The notes beneath the pieces were generated by a model. The model did not search any database. It worked only from the letters and a program-made list of their open reading frames with translations, and was not told where the DNA came from. Shown here piece by piece: positions 38,101 through 53,100 of a DNA stretch of 64,000 nucleotides. Made by a program: the position numbers and the translations under genes. The first letter of the stretch is position 1. The number at the start of each line of letters is the position of its first letter. Origin of the DNA: Owenia fusiformis (lineage: Eukaryota > Annelida > Polychaeta > Sabellida > Oweniidae); the NCBI GenBank assembly GCA_903813345.2, contig CAIIXF020000005.1, positions 33,545,375-33,609,374 of the forward strand, read 5' to 3'.

Positions 38101-41100
38101 GTATTTTCTTTTAAATTAAATTGTACCATTTGCATTATAAACACCATACATAAGCATTAATTTGAGGCATTAATTCATGATTTACAGGGTTTTTAACGAG
38201 GGAGTCATTGTTGATATGTCTCAGAGAATGTTCACCTTTCAGAAGGACTAAGGTATTCTGCTTTGAGAAACATTCAACTTGAGAGGTCTGCTTTTAGGGG
38301 CATTCTTCATAAAATATACAGTAAAAACCATATTTAGTGAACACCTCTCTCTAGTGAACACCTGTCTCTAGTAGACACCCTTCTTCCACATATACTCTAC
38401 TGACTTATGTATAAATTACCCTCTCTGTAATAAACATCTACCAACACTGAACATTTTTTCTCTTCAATATACACAGGAGTTACTGTAATCAATAGAGTTG
38501 CTTAGCGAGGATCAAATATCTGGCGAGGCAAATAGGTGAGGCAAATTTAGATTGCATATTACTACCTTAGGACTTCATTTCAACAGTTTTATTTGACAAA
38601 ACATCTGAACATACTTCTGTAAACTTTTGGTGAGGCATTGCCTCGCCTGCCTCATGCCTAGCTATGTCTTTGACAGCAACTCAGAGAGGTGTTCACGTTC
38701 GCAGGTATCCCTGGACATAGAAGAACCATAATGATAAGATCAGTAGAAGCTTTGAAGCTAGATCCCCAATGTTCATTAGGCCATTGCTGACAGTAAGTCA
38801 TTTGATTAAGGTATATCTATAGATTCGTTGATTGCTACTTTGCTGTTGTCGTAATGACAAAATGCATTAATACTGAATCCGGGGAAATTATTACCTAACT
38901 CTCTCCAAGATTCACAAGGTTATAGTTATGTCAACAGAAAATCCATTCATAAAGCAAGAACACATATTCATGGATACAGTTGCTGTAATATGATTTATGT
39001 ACCAAGTCTCCTGAGAAATGGAAAGATTAGAGAGCTGACATACAATTGACCAAATGTCAATACTGTGAGATCTTTGCCCATTTCCATCGTCATTCATCAA
39101 CAGCAATTTCTTAAACATTCATGTTGAGCACTGAATCAATTTCTTAGCTTCGAAAATCTAGGAAATTGCCAAGATCATCTTGAACAGCTTTGAGCTTTGG
39201 CCAATGATTTCACATCACATATCGCAATATTTACATACAAGGTTTTTGAACCTCTAATCAGATTATATCAACAGGCAACACAGTGGCAATTCTAATTGAA
39301 TAACATGTTTATGTGTGCTATAATGAAACAGTCCCTTTCTTTCCTTGAATTAATATATAAAATAAAAATAGAATAATAAAATAAGTTTTTCTCCATTGAC
39401 CCTCTTCAAATTTGATTTCCTGACTACAATGGTATGTCAGAAACTACTGCAACTGGACTGTGCTGAATAAATGGACAATGCTTAGATGATGGTCAAATTA
39501 TTCAACCGTCATCTACAAAGGATGGAAAAACAGAATATTTCTGTGTACATTGAATTTTAATGAATAGAATGTAAATTATAATAAACCAGAACAACGGCAA
39601 CGCCAAAGCGTAGCGAATCCCATCGAACAGCCATGGATGGCATTTTTGCAAACAAAGTATATAGCAAAAATGGCAGCAATTTTTCAAAATGGCCGCCTTC
39701 TACCAAAAGTGTCATTAGACCATGTGCCATGCTTATAGTATTCACATACCAAATATGAACAAAATCGCTCTACTACTTTTCAAGTTATAGTAAAATACGT
39801 TAAAATGGCGGCCATTTTTCAAAATGGCCACCTTCTACCAAAAGTGCCATTAGACAGTGTGCCGTGCTTATAGTATTCACATACCAAATATGAACAAAAT
39901 CGCTTCACTACTTTTCGAGTTATAGTAAAATATGTTAAAATGGCGGCCATTTTTCAAAAAATTTTTCAAAATGGCTGCCTTCTACCAAAAGTGTCATAGG
40001 ACAGTGTGTCATGCTTATAGTATTCACATACCAAATATGAACAAAATCACTCCACTACTTTTCGAGTTATAGTAAAATATGTTAAAATGGTGGCCATTTT
40101 TCAAAATGGCGGCCATTTTTCAAAATGGCCGCCTTCTACCAAAAGTGTCTTTAAGCAGTGTGCAATGTTTATAGTATTCACATACCAAATATGAACAAAA
40201 TCGCTCCACTACTTTACAAGTTACAGCAAAAATCGTAAAATAATGAGTAAAGGCCGCCATTTTTCAAGATGGCTGCTATGTGCTTCTTTAATATCTACAT
40301 TTCTAGCTTTATTAATGTCCTTTATAATTTTTTTACATCTCAAACATATTGCTATTACAGTTTTACATATTGCACCTAAATTACTGTAAATTCGGCACTA
40401 AAATGGCCGCCATTTTGAAAATCGGCTTTCGAGCAGAACTTCTACCCCCATAGGGTATATGTGTACAAAATATGAACAAAATCGGGCCAACAGTATTTGA
40501 GTTATTGCCCGGACGGACGGACGGACGGACGGACGGATGTACGTACGGACGGACGGACGTACGTACGGACGGACGGACGGAGGCGTTCCCTATATCCCTC
40601 CGAACTTCGTTCGATGGGATAATAATCAACAGCCATGACATGAGTCTCACGATTTTGAAATGAAAGATCATTGGTCAGTAGATCAGACTGAATGTCCCAT
40701 CACGACAACTACGATTACCGCCAGATGAAATGTTTTGCAATCAACAGACCCTTATAAGATCAGGATGAACTACTTCATCATGTGAAAATTGAATTTCAGC
40801 AAGCTTAATTGAAACACACTCCCATATTATTGAATCATGAACATGCAATTTGGTAGACAGTATATTTCACTCTACTTTGATATCAAATCATATTGGGGAA
40901 TTGAGATGTAAAGAAAGTCTATTAAATAAACTCAAAATATGATTTATTACACTTATGGCTAAGTACTATGGATTCACTGCTTATTGAAATGTTGGAACCT
41001 TTGGCAGAATGACCCTCCTTTTTCACGATTTAGAGTTTGCATTGTTGCTCTCAATCAATGAAAATAGTAAGCGTAGAAAGAAGGTCACTGTTGGTTTTCC

Positions 41101-44100
41101 AAAGTTTACTGGACCTTTAGAAATGTTGCCAGACATTTAATTTTCAGGGAACTTTCCTCCCAGAACCTATTTACAAAAATCGCATTTCTTTCCATAATAT
41201 GGACACTTAGTTTTGCTTTATTTTGGTGTTATACAGAGAGTAGATATTTATGAAAAAAGATGGCCAACAGGCCCGTAGCCAGGGGGGGGGGGTTCGGGGG
41301 GTTTGGGCGAAAATTTCTTTCAAAATCATGCAGTTTTTCACCATTCTGACTTGCCAAAGTGAGACCCCCTTGAATTTTTGGGAAAAGTGAACCCCCCTTG
41401 GAAAATTCTGGCTACGGGCCTGGCCAATAATCATGAAAAATTATTAATTATTTGAATTTCTCTCAACCTAACAAAATGACATCATTTTAAAGGACTATTA
41501 AACGTTTTCATAATAATACAGAATTGAATCACATGATATAAACATCAAGTCAGTGATTTCTCTATATGTCTCTGCAGAAATTTCCATGAGATCTATGTGA
41601 TTGAATGCACATGAGACAAAGGAAAGGCAGAGTTTAAGTCCAATAAACATGTAAACGCCAGGGTAAGAACTAAGGCGAGTAAAACACTGGCCTCATAATC
41701 CTGGAAATCATTGATGCCTTATCAGTTGCCAGTCCAGGTGAAAAATCACCAAGAATGTCCAGTTAAGTCCAACACTTAATTTGTTCTGTGCTCAATAAAT
41801 GCATACCTGTGTTAACTTGTCATAACCAGACTTTGCTTTGCCACTGCTAATGATCTTCCCAGAGATGGAGTTGGCATGTGCCTTTAATCTGAAACAAAAA
41901 GCATAAGTCAAAAATTATATGATGCTAGATATACAAGCTATATCTTAAATTATCAATGAGATAAGGTTGACATGGTAACCTGTATTAAGGGTAGGCAGGT
42001 CAATTAAATTATAACATATAAGTATCATAATAACTTGTTATTTTAATTATTTTAAAGCATGCGGAAATCATGCATTTTTGTAAAAAAGTTTGGTATTGTT
42101 ACTCGTTGTTTGTTGCCAAACAAATGTTTACATGTGCTCAATATAACAGTCACAACAAATCACAATAACATTGTAGAACAGAATGGGCCAATTGACATTA
42201 CATGTTATGATACACACCAAAAATCAAATTGTCAGATGAGGTAAGTATGGCTGATGCAGAGTGTGACATTATCGGATACATTAGGGAATACCATTAGATT
42301 TTCTTTCAAGAATAAGTAAGAGGACACTGCCAGAGACATACATGAACTCATTAAGTGCATGAGCAAGGTGTTATATCTGCATACAGAATCTATAGGTAGT
42401 ATTGTAAAGAGGAAGACATGGTCACTGTTGAAGATCATCCACAATCTGGTTGCAAGAAGCTTGCGGACAGAGAATAACACTGCGATAAATTGAGATGTTA
42501 CTTATGAAAAGATAGCTATCCCACTGTATAAATTATCAAACAAGGGCAACATGGGTATGGAACAGATCAATGAATAGTTGGCAATGACTGGAAGATACGT
42601 TTGATCTGCTTAAAATAGGTACCGAGGAATGATTAAATTAACATATTTATCTATTTTAGACGTTATAATTTAACTGACCTGCCTACCCTAAATACAAGTT
42701 ACCATGGCAACCTTATTTCAAAATTGATTTAAGATATAGCTAAAACATTTTGGCATCATATGTGTAATTACATAATCTACATGTTCTGAAAAAATAAAAG
42801 GTATATGTGAAAAAATCAAAAAATGAGAGCATTTTTATCAGAATATATGGATCGCCCCTTGTATGTTTTAATCTGACATTACTTGAAAGGTCATCTTTTT
42901 AAGTTTGTTTCTCTTGCATTATTCCAAATTAATACCCTTTGCATTCGTTTGACTTCACTTCTTAAAAGAGAGCTTCGTCTTCACTCTTTCAAACTAAAAT
43001 AAACCTGTGAACTCACCGCGCCAATCAGTGGTCGTCGGCCAAATTTGACCGACGTTCTATATATGGCCATTCCTTCTGACGTCATCGTTGAGCCCGGAAT
43101 TGACCAATGACATGCGCATATATTTAATTAGAACGCATTTGGCGTATGTTTCTTCAATCTCGCTGATTGGTGGAAGAAAGGTCAGCGCGTAGGTCAAAAG
43201 TGATTTATTACCCAAACTGTCACCGGTACCCGTCGTCGGGGCGGGACTTCTAAAATGTAATATGGTCTCTACTAGGCAGAGTGTAGTTTAACTAGACTCT
43301 GCACGCAGGGTACCAAATTAACTGCATGGCTAAATCTTATGATGCATTGCGACAGATCATCCCTAGACCCTACCCTAGGTGTACATTGATCATCATGGAA
43401 TATAACAGATCATTGCAGAAAACCTGTTTTAATTGTTTTAACTTTACTCTTTTTATTAAAACAGATTTCACTTGTCTGCGACAGATAGTCTTACACAATC
43501 TTAGCTCGAGCTGAGCATGTTTTATTCATCTTCAAGTTTGCTACTTCAACTCTATGCAAATTGGTTTTTAAATGGGTGCATTTTCAAAATCTCATGAGAT
43601 GGCAGTCCCTATACTTCCATCACTGTTGGGAAGTCACGCAATTAACAAATTGGTCCAGGATAATCTTTTAATTTCCCAAGATCATTTTTTGTTCAACTTG
43701 TTTGGATTTAAATAAAGAACTTGCCTTAAACAACTGAAAAGTAGTCTCAATTTGCACTTCTTGATTCTGAATCATACATGTTTTTAGTTCAATAAAATAA
43801 GGACTGAAAAATTCAGATTTTCAGCTTTTCATAACGCCATTGAGTTCAAGGTCATTCAGAATACAGATTTTTAGTGCCTCCCTGAAAACTAAAATAAAAA
43901 TAAATTAATAAAAAAATATCTTTGTCCTTTATATTTCATTTCAAAAGAGAAATTGTTTCATGATGTCAGAGGAGAATTTCAGATGGTGAACCTCTGTCCC
44001 GTAAAGAACACGTGGTGATACAAAAAAGGAAGCTAGAACCATATTCATATGAATACTGATCTAATGTTCATTTTATTGTATAACATTATACCATAATCTG

Positions 44101-47100
44101 CAATTTATATCCTTTATCCTTAATTAGATTCCATTATAATCACCCCTAGTGTAATTTAGAGGAAGTAATTGGAAACGTAATTTGCAAGGGGATAGATATA
44201 TTTTGGCTATTCTTATGAGACTATTTGTTGCAAATTATTCAGAGAAGTGGCGTTCAATTGTCTGAAAACCAAATTGAATTCTATAATTACTTCCCATGAG
44301 CATTAAAACGTCATTCCAATCATGAGACAAAGTCACAAAAATCAGATATAAGCATTCAATATATAGCATTCACTGATGCATGCGATTAATATTTCTTTTG
44401 CCGAAGCCTTGGAATGTGCAAAACGAAAATTAAGTCAAAATAATTACTGGATTATCTCCCAAATACCTCTTTAGTTTAGATATCCTTAAGTTGATAAAAT
44501 ATGTACCTCTTTTTCAGTTTTTTTAAACAAAAATATTCTGGACAGCTCAGTAATAGTGACTCAACTCCCAGAGCAATTGAAGTATGATGTTTTTGGGGAG
44601 AGTGTTAGGTTGATACTGAATTTGTGATAAAGCATGGGCTTCAGTATTCTCAAAGGGATTTTTTCTTCAAGCAGATGCAAAGTTTGTATAATCACAATTC
44701 TGATCAAAGACTATAACAAACTAACAATTAGCTCTCTTTGTAAAGCAAAGTCAAAAAGAAGCAGAGTATAAAAAATAAACAATCAGACAGCTGGTATTTC
44801 AGCTAAGATTACATTTTCATGGAAAATTGCTGCCATTATAGATTGAGCGACCATACTGAAAACAAATGCAATTCTGAATTGATGATTTGCGATCACTGGA
44901 TGAATTCTATCATGTAGTGACGTCAAAATTAGGCCACACTGCTACAGCTTTTTGATTTTGAGAGATTATCTTCTGTATTTCGTACTTTATTGATTTATTT
45001 TTCACGAAAGTGTTCGATTTGACTAGATCAACATTCATTCTAAGCACATGCCAAGTCTAAGATCTTACTGACATGATTTAGATAGCGGTTAAGCTTATAG
45101 GCATCGATGTTTTGTATGAATTTCACCAAAACTTTACACATATAAAGATATACTCATGATCTAGTCAAATCGGCATACCTGGTAAATATCCGACCAATGA
45201 TTTTCATAAAGAAACAATAACATATTTAGCGCAAAACTGCCACATGTCCGCCATTTCGTCTCTCCATCATGTCTAATATCATTTCTATATGACGTCACAC
45301 CAATAAGACGAAATACATGACAACAGTATCCATAAACAAAATACCTGAATTCTGATCGCAAAAGGTCAATTCAACAGCTATCTTGAAAATGTCCAATTTT
45401 AGCTGATGTTCTTAGGCAACCGCTTCTAAAATTGAACCATCTACAACTTGTCTTTGAGTTCTGAGAGATAATATCTTTTACAAGAAATAGTGGCCATTTT
45501 TATCTAAGTGACCATTTCAAATATTCCTGCTCGAGCAGAGGTCCTAGTAAGGCCCATGAGGTATCAGCCTTAAAATTTGCACCATATCCATCAACATATA
45601 TTTGAGTTAATGCTCGGACAGACATACAAATGAACAGACAGACAACTTTTCTGTATCCCAACTCAAACTTTGTTCATTGGGATAACAACAATTAAGTTAT
45701 TTACCTTTACACTTTATGAAACATTTACATGGCATTTACTTATGGTACTGACTTTTGATTAAATGCATTTCATCTCATCAATATTTCATTTATTTGATCA
45801 ACATACAAAGGAAAACTAATTTGCACTTATACCCGATGCAATTTTAGACATCCTCTTGTTGATGTTAGAACAATGTTTGATCAGGCGGGAATCAAATATT
45901 CTCACGTCATAGTCATTTCTAGCATAATAAAAAAACTCTTAAGAGAATTGTTATTGATGTTTCCAGCGAGTTTCCCACTTCCAGGCCCGTATCTAGGGTC
46001 CAAAATTTAGTGAGAAAAAAATAATTTTACAAATCAAATTGTTGGTTGATGAATTGAAAGAGTAGCTACTGGCTTTGGGAGAAAAGAAAACATTAAAAAT
46101 GAGACAAAAAATTCCAACTGACATAAACAGGTTTCTAACAAAAATTTTAACTTCCAAAAAATAATTCAGAAAATGAGATTTTCCAAAGTTGATGCCACCA
46201 ATGTAAGTTAAGTGACAACAGATAAATATGGAACATCGACATGATGTGTCAAATGATCCAATTTACGTGGAATCAACAAGGCAGGATTTTTTTCATATAT
46301 TACATTTTTTTATCATAAAAAACACCGGGGTTCATTTGATCATAAAAAACACCGGCGTTCATTTGATTTCATTATTACCTTGCCATTATTCGGTAACATT
46401 ATTCAGGAACTACTTACAAGTGCTGAATTTTGAATCAGGACATCAAAAAATCATTCAAACATACTATTGTCTACCAATTTGAATGTCACATTGAGAGTTA
46501 CACAATGCAGTTCTTTGCATCTTATTAATAGTTGATGAGCACTCCTTATATGGTCATTCAAGCCTTATATGGACAAAACAATGTGATTAGAAAATGGAAA
46601 TCAGAAAATCATTCAAACATACTATTGTCTACCAATTTGAATGTCACATTGAGAGTTACACAATGCAGTTCTTTGCATCTTATTAATAGTTGATGAGCAC
46701 TCCTTATATGGTCATTCAAGCCTCATATGGACAAAACAATATGATGAGAAAATGGTAGAGGAAACAGCAATTTGTTCCAGATATAGAAAAGTAAATTATA
46801 CCTTACCATAGAAATATTCTAACATATAAGTACATCTAGTGATTAGCCTTTTACAAATGTTCAAATCATTTCTGCAAACATCTTTTTATAAAAGGTAAGG
46901 GATCATCCTGTGTATTATCATCAAAACATCCACCTAATTATGAATTTATTATATTAATTTAATTTCAACTTATTCTCCTCCATACAAACATCCAATGCCA
47001 GTACATCAATGCTAAAGTTACCAAGTTAATACCAACCAAATGAAACTTGCTCAATTTTACTTCATCTTACCCTAAAAGAAATTCCATTGTTTGGGTATAT

Positions 47101-50100
47101 ACATGGACAATTGGACATACTTTGGTATCATTGATACTGAAGCTAGTTGGTGCCTACTTAGTACCTACTGATATATTAAAAATACAAATAGAATTTGCAC
47201 CTGCCGGTACTTGAAAATCTTATCTTGATAACCTTAAAAATTTGAAGGAATATCCTGAAAGAATCGGGACTGTCGTACTTTATAGGCACGACCTAGAAAT
47301 GAAAGTGTAAAATTGTGACAAAATTCCCATTCTCAACTCGTTTCTGTCCTTTCCAGTCCATTTAACAGAAGTCTATATAATGGCTAATCAGCCAGACAGT
47401 CCATGCCTTATTGCCTCATCTCCAATTTCAACTCATTTTATTTTACGTAATTTGTGGGAAAATCTTCACAAAGCAATAATAACTAATTGGACCGTGGAAA
47501 GTTAATTGAATCTCCAAACTCTGCTAAGTGTGAGGCTCTCAAATTAACCAGAGTCGGGAAACCCTATTGACATTTCTGTGGGGCATTAATCTAATGCTCG
47601 GAAGGCAATGATAGTTAAATGTTCCCTCGTGTAGGAATATAAATCAGAACGACTTAAAGGATTTAGACACAAATGTCCACAGAGTTGGCCTCTTGACTGG
47701 AGGGGAAATTATACTAAGATGAGAAATTGAAAGTTGTTGAGCGAAATTATCTTGTAAATTAATGGATTGTCTGACTATCGCATGGGGCTATAACTCATGC
47801 ATAATGGTCCCTTTTCCATAGAATACAATTGTAAAGTCCCAGAATGTGCTCGTTGCATTGTGATCCCCAAGATAACATCATGAATAATTGCATACATGCA
47901 TCCTGACTCAAGATTCGTTAGAATACAATTAAACTAAATTCACACAATGCATTAAATTTCATATATCGTCGCTAGAGAATAATAATGTCCCTAGTGCCAT
48001 TTTTGAAAAATTGAGATTTTCATTAAATTTCACATATTGAAAATCATGTACTCCCTATATACAATATACAGGCCTCCTAGACTTCGCAAACCACTATGTA
48101 CAAGGAAATAGTGGTGCGCGATGTCGACTAAAAGTTTTACGTTCGCACGTTCGAGATGGAGAATTGTGCAAGGAACGTAGTTCGCGACGTCAGAACTGAT
48201 GTTCACATCGATGGAGGTCTAGGAGGCCTGATATAGAGCCATCTTATGATATGTTAGAAATAAACATATTCACAGTACAGCTACAGTTTTCTGTGCTTTA
48301 AAATGAGTAATAATGTTCTATACATAATGTCACAAAATTTTTCTAACAGGTGAGATTAGTAATTGATTTGCAGGGAAGGCAAGGAATGAGACATGCAGTG
48401 GCACCCAAAAATCAAAGGGGAACCCAATGTTGGTATCTTGCTAGTATTGTAGATAGTAGCGATACCACTTGACTTCTAGTTGTTTGACCAATCAGGAAGC
48501 ATCTAAAATATAATTAGATTAATCATACTTTGTAGCTGTGCTGGACTTCAACATCCAAATATGATGTTTTAAAGAGCAGATTAAGGATCAGAACCCAGGG
48601 GTAGGGAATATTTGACCAGATCTATTGCTCCAAGGGTGGAGAAATTGACTCATTTATTGACCCCATGGCAATGAACTTGACAGTCCAATCTTTCTTTTTT
48701 GTCAAATTCCCCAACCAAGCCTGTGGGTGTCTCACACAAATCTATATGCATTGCTACAGACTGAATAGGAAAATGAATATTCATTTTGAGTCAAATTGAA
48801 ATACACTTCATGGTCAAATTAATCAATTTTTTGTAGACACATTATATCATACTTCAAATATTGCTATCTAGCATTATATTCAAACAAACCTCAGCTGTAT
48901 GTTAAAGTACTTGATTAACCAATAGGCTTATATGCTTGAATAGTCTTTAATGAAATGTTATTTCCGAGAGAGATGTCTCTGATATTATATTAGAACAGAG
49001 ATATAAGATATCTTCCTCTTTGGAAGGGAATTCTTAGTAGATTCCAAACAGGGGGCTATCAAAATAAAATTGCCAATTAAAATAGCAACAACAACAACAG
49101 TGCTGTAATATGAACTTTAAATTCAGCTGAATGAATTGCTAATTTAAAAAAATCATATAATGCTAAAAAACAAGGTGCAAGTTTGTAAATATGGTATATG
49201 ACACCTCACTTATATATCCAAGACATGAAGATACTGTTAAATCAAAAAAGCAGTATTTAACTTCATTTGGCCTTAATTTTACTCAAGTGTATATATGTTA
49301 ATACATGTAATGTAAGAATAAACTGTATTTTTGCAAGGGCAAAATGTTGCCTCTGTATGTTATACTGGTTATATTTTCATATGTGATAAAGCTATAATAA
49401 TCCCATCCAGCAAGTATTTATAACACCAGCTCATGCAGTGTAATGATGCCAGTCAGAAGTCAGCAGCTTACAGGCAGACCAGGCATTCACAGTTTTAAAA
49501 CCCATGTACTGTCTTAACACTGAGTCTTCTTGAGATTTCATTGGGGGGGGGGGCAAATTACTTGTTTTATATGACAGGGTTTTCATAAGCAGCAGGCAAC
49601 ATGCGATTTTCACTGGTTGTTTTCACAAAATCATCTGTTGTTTTTAGGGACTTTTCAACTATTCAATGATAAAGGACAGGTGGCGGTAAATCCCTCTTTT
49701 AGCCCCCCTACAAAACAAGTATATATTGAGATGGAATTGAAGAGGAAGTATGACTTATTACTTAAAATGTGATTTCTGAGAGTTTTGACATTTGACCTTG
49801 ACACTAGGGTGGTTTAAAGGTCAACTTTGAGAGTTGCTATTTTTGTCAAAATTTTACTGTTTCTAATCCAAGAAATGACAGCAATTGGCTTTATTTTGAT
49901 TGTGACTGATAAAAAGACATGTGAATAGAAATAAAAAAAAGTTTAAATAAATTATCACGGGCAATTACCTGAAAATCTTGAGAATTGCTTCTCGCCAGTT
50001 TTCTAAACATGTTTGCTATATTCTAAATAGTTATAGGGTCACTTTTACTAAATGCCCATTGGCATTTGGCATTTTATTTGGCATTTGAAATTAAAATGTA

Positions 50101-53100
50101 CACTTACTTTTAAAGTTATTTGCCAATTTGCAGTTCCCATATTTGAAACACAAATAATTCAAAGAAATCCTCTCTCAATTATAAAATATAAGGCAGCATC
50201 ATGTATAAATAGCATGACACTCAAAGGATTGCCTGAAATAATTTCTACTTATTCCCTATTTAGAAAAACACTTAGGCCATTAAAATATTTTCTTATAATA
50301 ATGTCACTAAATTCTATGTTTTCAGAAAAAACAAAATGTCCCCATGTACTCTCTACTTGTAATGTATATAAATGACAAAGGGGATTGTGATCTTGGATTA
50401 TATTGTAGCGAAATGAGTTCCAAGATTGATTAAAAACTACATGTATATAAACTTCATTAACAAGGTCATCTGAACTCAAGAGGTGTGTTACTTGCTTTGG
50501 AACAATGTGTTATTGCATTTACACTCTTAAATAATATATAATAAAACCCATTAAATAAATGAAGGTTTTGTAGTTTTTAATATAAGGCTCTTCATCAGAA
50601 TGCCAACATATAATTAATTTTGAATGGCCTAATCTGTACATGCAGTTATGTAGTGTACATGTATGCCCAGGTTAGCAGCCATATTGAAAACATAAACCAG
50701 TCAGGCTTATTTTCATCACAAAAGTTAAGTTTTAGTGGTGAGCCCAAACTCCCACAAAAATGATATTTGCAGAGAAGCTACTTTACAGTCTCTGCATTAT
50801 ACAGTTTCAATATATTTTTTGTGGGAGTGTGGGCTGATGGTTAACTTTTCAATGAAAGGGAATGAGCACCATGCTAAAACTTGATTACAAAGTGAACGAA
50901 AAATGACAATGTTTTCTAGATTTGCATAGGTAAACTACATACATCGCTAGATTTTGTCAATTTTCTTCTCCGAATACTTGTATGCCATATGTTCCATATA
51001 TTAAATTCTATATAATGATAAGTTTTGATATTATTTTGATGGTAAACATAATGTGTACCCATATTCAGACAGCCTTGTGATAGGGGTTCTTACTGCCAAT
51101 TTTTCAAAGAAACGGAAAACTTATGGCACTTTTTGAAATTGCACATCTCAAGAAGAAAGGTTTATCTACAACTTGCAATCAGTTTTAAAAGTAAATGGAA
51201 GAATGAGTTTTTCAGAAAAAGTCTAAGTGGACCAATAGTCTGTTAAATGGACCTGTTCTTTATGATTTCCATTAATCTTAGGGGAGAACCATAAACAAAT
51301 GCAGAGATCATGTCACATCAGTCAAAAATTCTGTTGATGTATTTGGTGGAATATGAAATATCTAATGTATAATTCATTATTGATCTTATATGCTCTGCTC
51401 ATATCATTTTTTGTACGTTTGTATTGTTTATATCATATTCAGAATATTATGCTCTGTCTCTCATTGATTTCTGATATATCCTTTAATATTCACTTTTAAG
51501 ACCATTTCACAATTTGATTGACCCATCTTTTACTTTTTCTGCATTTAAATTATTTTGCAATATCCGTTTTGATTCTCAATAAACACAGAAGGAAGCTAAC
51601 ACCTTAAAATGGTTGAAAGAAGCAGAGCCACTGGGTGGCTAAGAAATTAGAATACAGTAAAACCTGTCTAATCCAATTACCTCTGGGACTGTCCAAAAGT
51701 GTTCGGATTAGCAGGTGTTCACATTTCAAAGTTTTATAAACATGTAATTCAATGGGAGAGAACAAATTTGGGAGAGTAAAAAGTGTTCACACTGAAGGGT
51801 GTTCAGACGAGAGAGGTATTCAGATATACATGTTTCCCTATATCTATTATATAAATAGTAATTTTGCTACCAATGAAAGCATAGCACGGAAGTTAAACCC
51901 AATCATGGCAACAAGAACATTCAGATTAATAAATGAAAGCTGTGGCATTGGGTTGAACTTGTTGAACAAGCGAGTTAATTGAGTTGAAAATATCTGAGGT
52001 GATCCAACTCCCGATTTTCTGAACTATAATCTTTTTCGTTGTCAAGGTATCTAAATGTTAGCTAGTTCGACTATCTTTCTCTCAGGATTGCCATGTCTCC
52101 CTTTGGGACTGGACTCATGTTTAATGTTACTAATGCATACAGGCATAAGTGAATTTACGCATCATGAAATTTTACACATGAATGAGGCTGAACTTGAAGA
52201 TCTAACTTCAGTAAGGTATAATTTAAAACCCTCAGGAATCATTATTAATCAGGCGCAAAATCATGTTGAGTGGTCATCATATTAAATAATGAGTTGAACT
52301 TCACAGGCCCGTAAGTAGGGGGGGGGGAGCTTGGATGGCACAAAATCTGCTCCTCCCCACATAAACTAGGCAATTTAGATAACAAATTGGCATTACGTAG
52401 GCATTGTTTTCTTAAATTTGGGCATTATTTTGAAAATTGGGCCAATATTTTTTCTCAGCTTTGTCAGTAAGCTCATTTTTCAAAATATCAGGACAGAAAT
52501 ATTGGCGGACACCAGTTAAGTGATTCAATTCATATAAGATTTTTGTTTGTTAGAATCCAAGGAATAAGCCAGTAATTTTATTAGTTTTGGTTCAGTTCGT
52601 TTGATACATACATCTTGGTCATTTCTTGGTTTTTTGTTGGTTTCCTGGAGTTGAAATATTTTCAAAATAGCACATTGTTCACCTACAAGACCGATTATGA
52701 TAGGTTAAGGACTAGGACTGACTTAATTCCATTGTTATATTATCATGAAATAAATAAATAAATACCTATTGAATAATTTTAGCCATAAACTTTGCATTTG
52801 TTCGACTAAGCTTCTCAAAAGAGAGCTTCGTCTTCACTAAGGTAGATGTGTATATCTCCTGAGGGACAAACCCCATATCCCAGTACATAACCCTTACATA
52901 TTTTCGGTCCACCATTTTTGCATAAGTTACATTGAAACAAAAATTCCATGGAACGAAACAAATCACTAGAAAAAAACACGCTACATGTGTTCATGTTAAA
53001 TCCAATCAGATTATTTGAATATTTTGCGCACATGAATTGTTTCATTCTGATACTCAGTCCATCTCTACAATGTACAAGAATTCTAGAAGGAAACTGAGAG

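Noticed and set aside
40381-40671. Open frames on both strands of the GGAC tract (Arg-Thr-Asp-Gly repeats)
   Set aside because: Translations of a microsatellite inside a dispersed repeat.
43010-43330. Alternative promoter of the alpha-2/delta gene (CpG, CCAAT-like and TGACGTCA motifs)
   Set aside because: A foldback near its end makes a MITE equally likely, and no first exon with a donor could be placed after it.
50052-50375. 107-codon plus-strand open frame
   Set aside because: AT-rich composition, no splice signals in phase and no recognisable domain; likely chance in intron 1.
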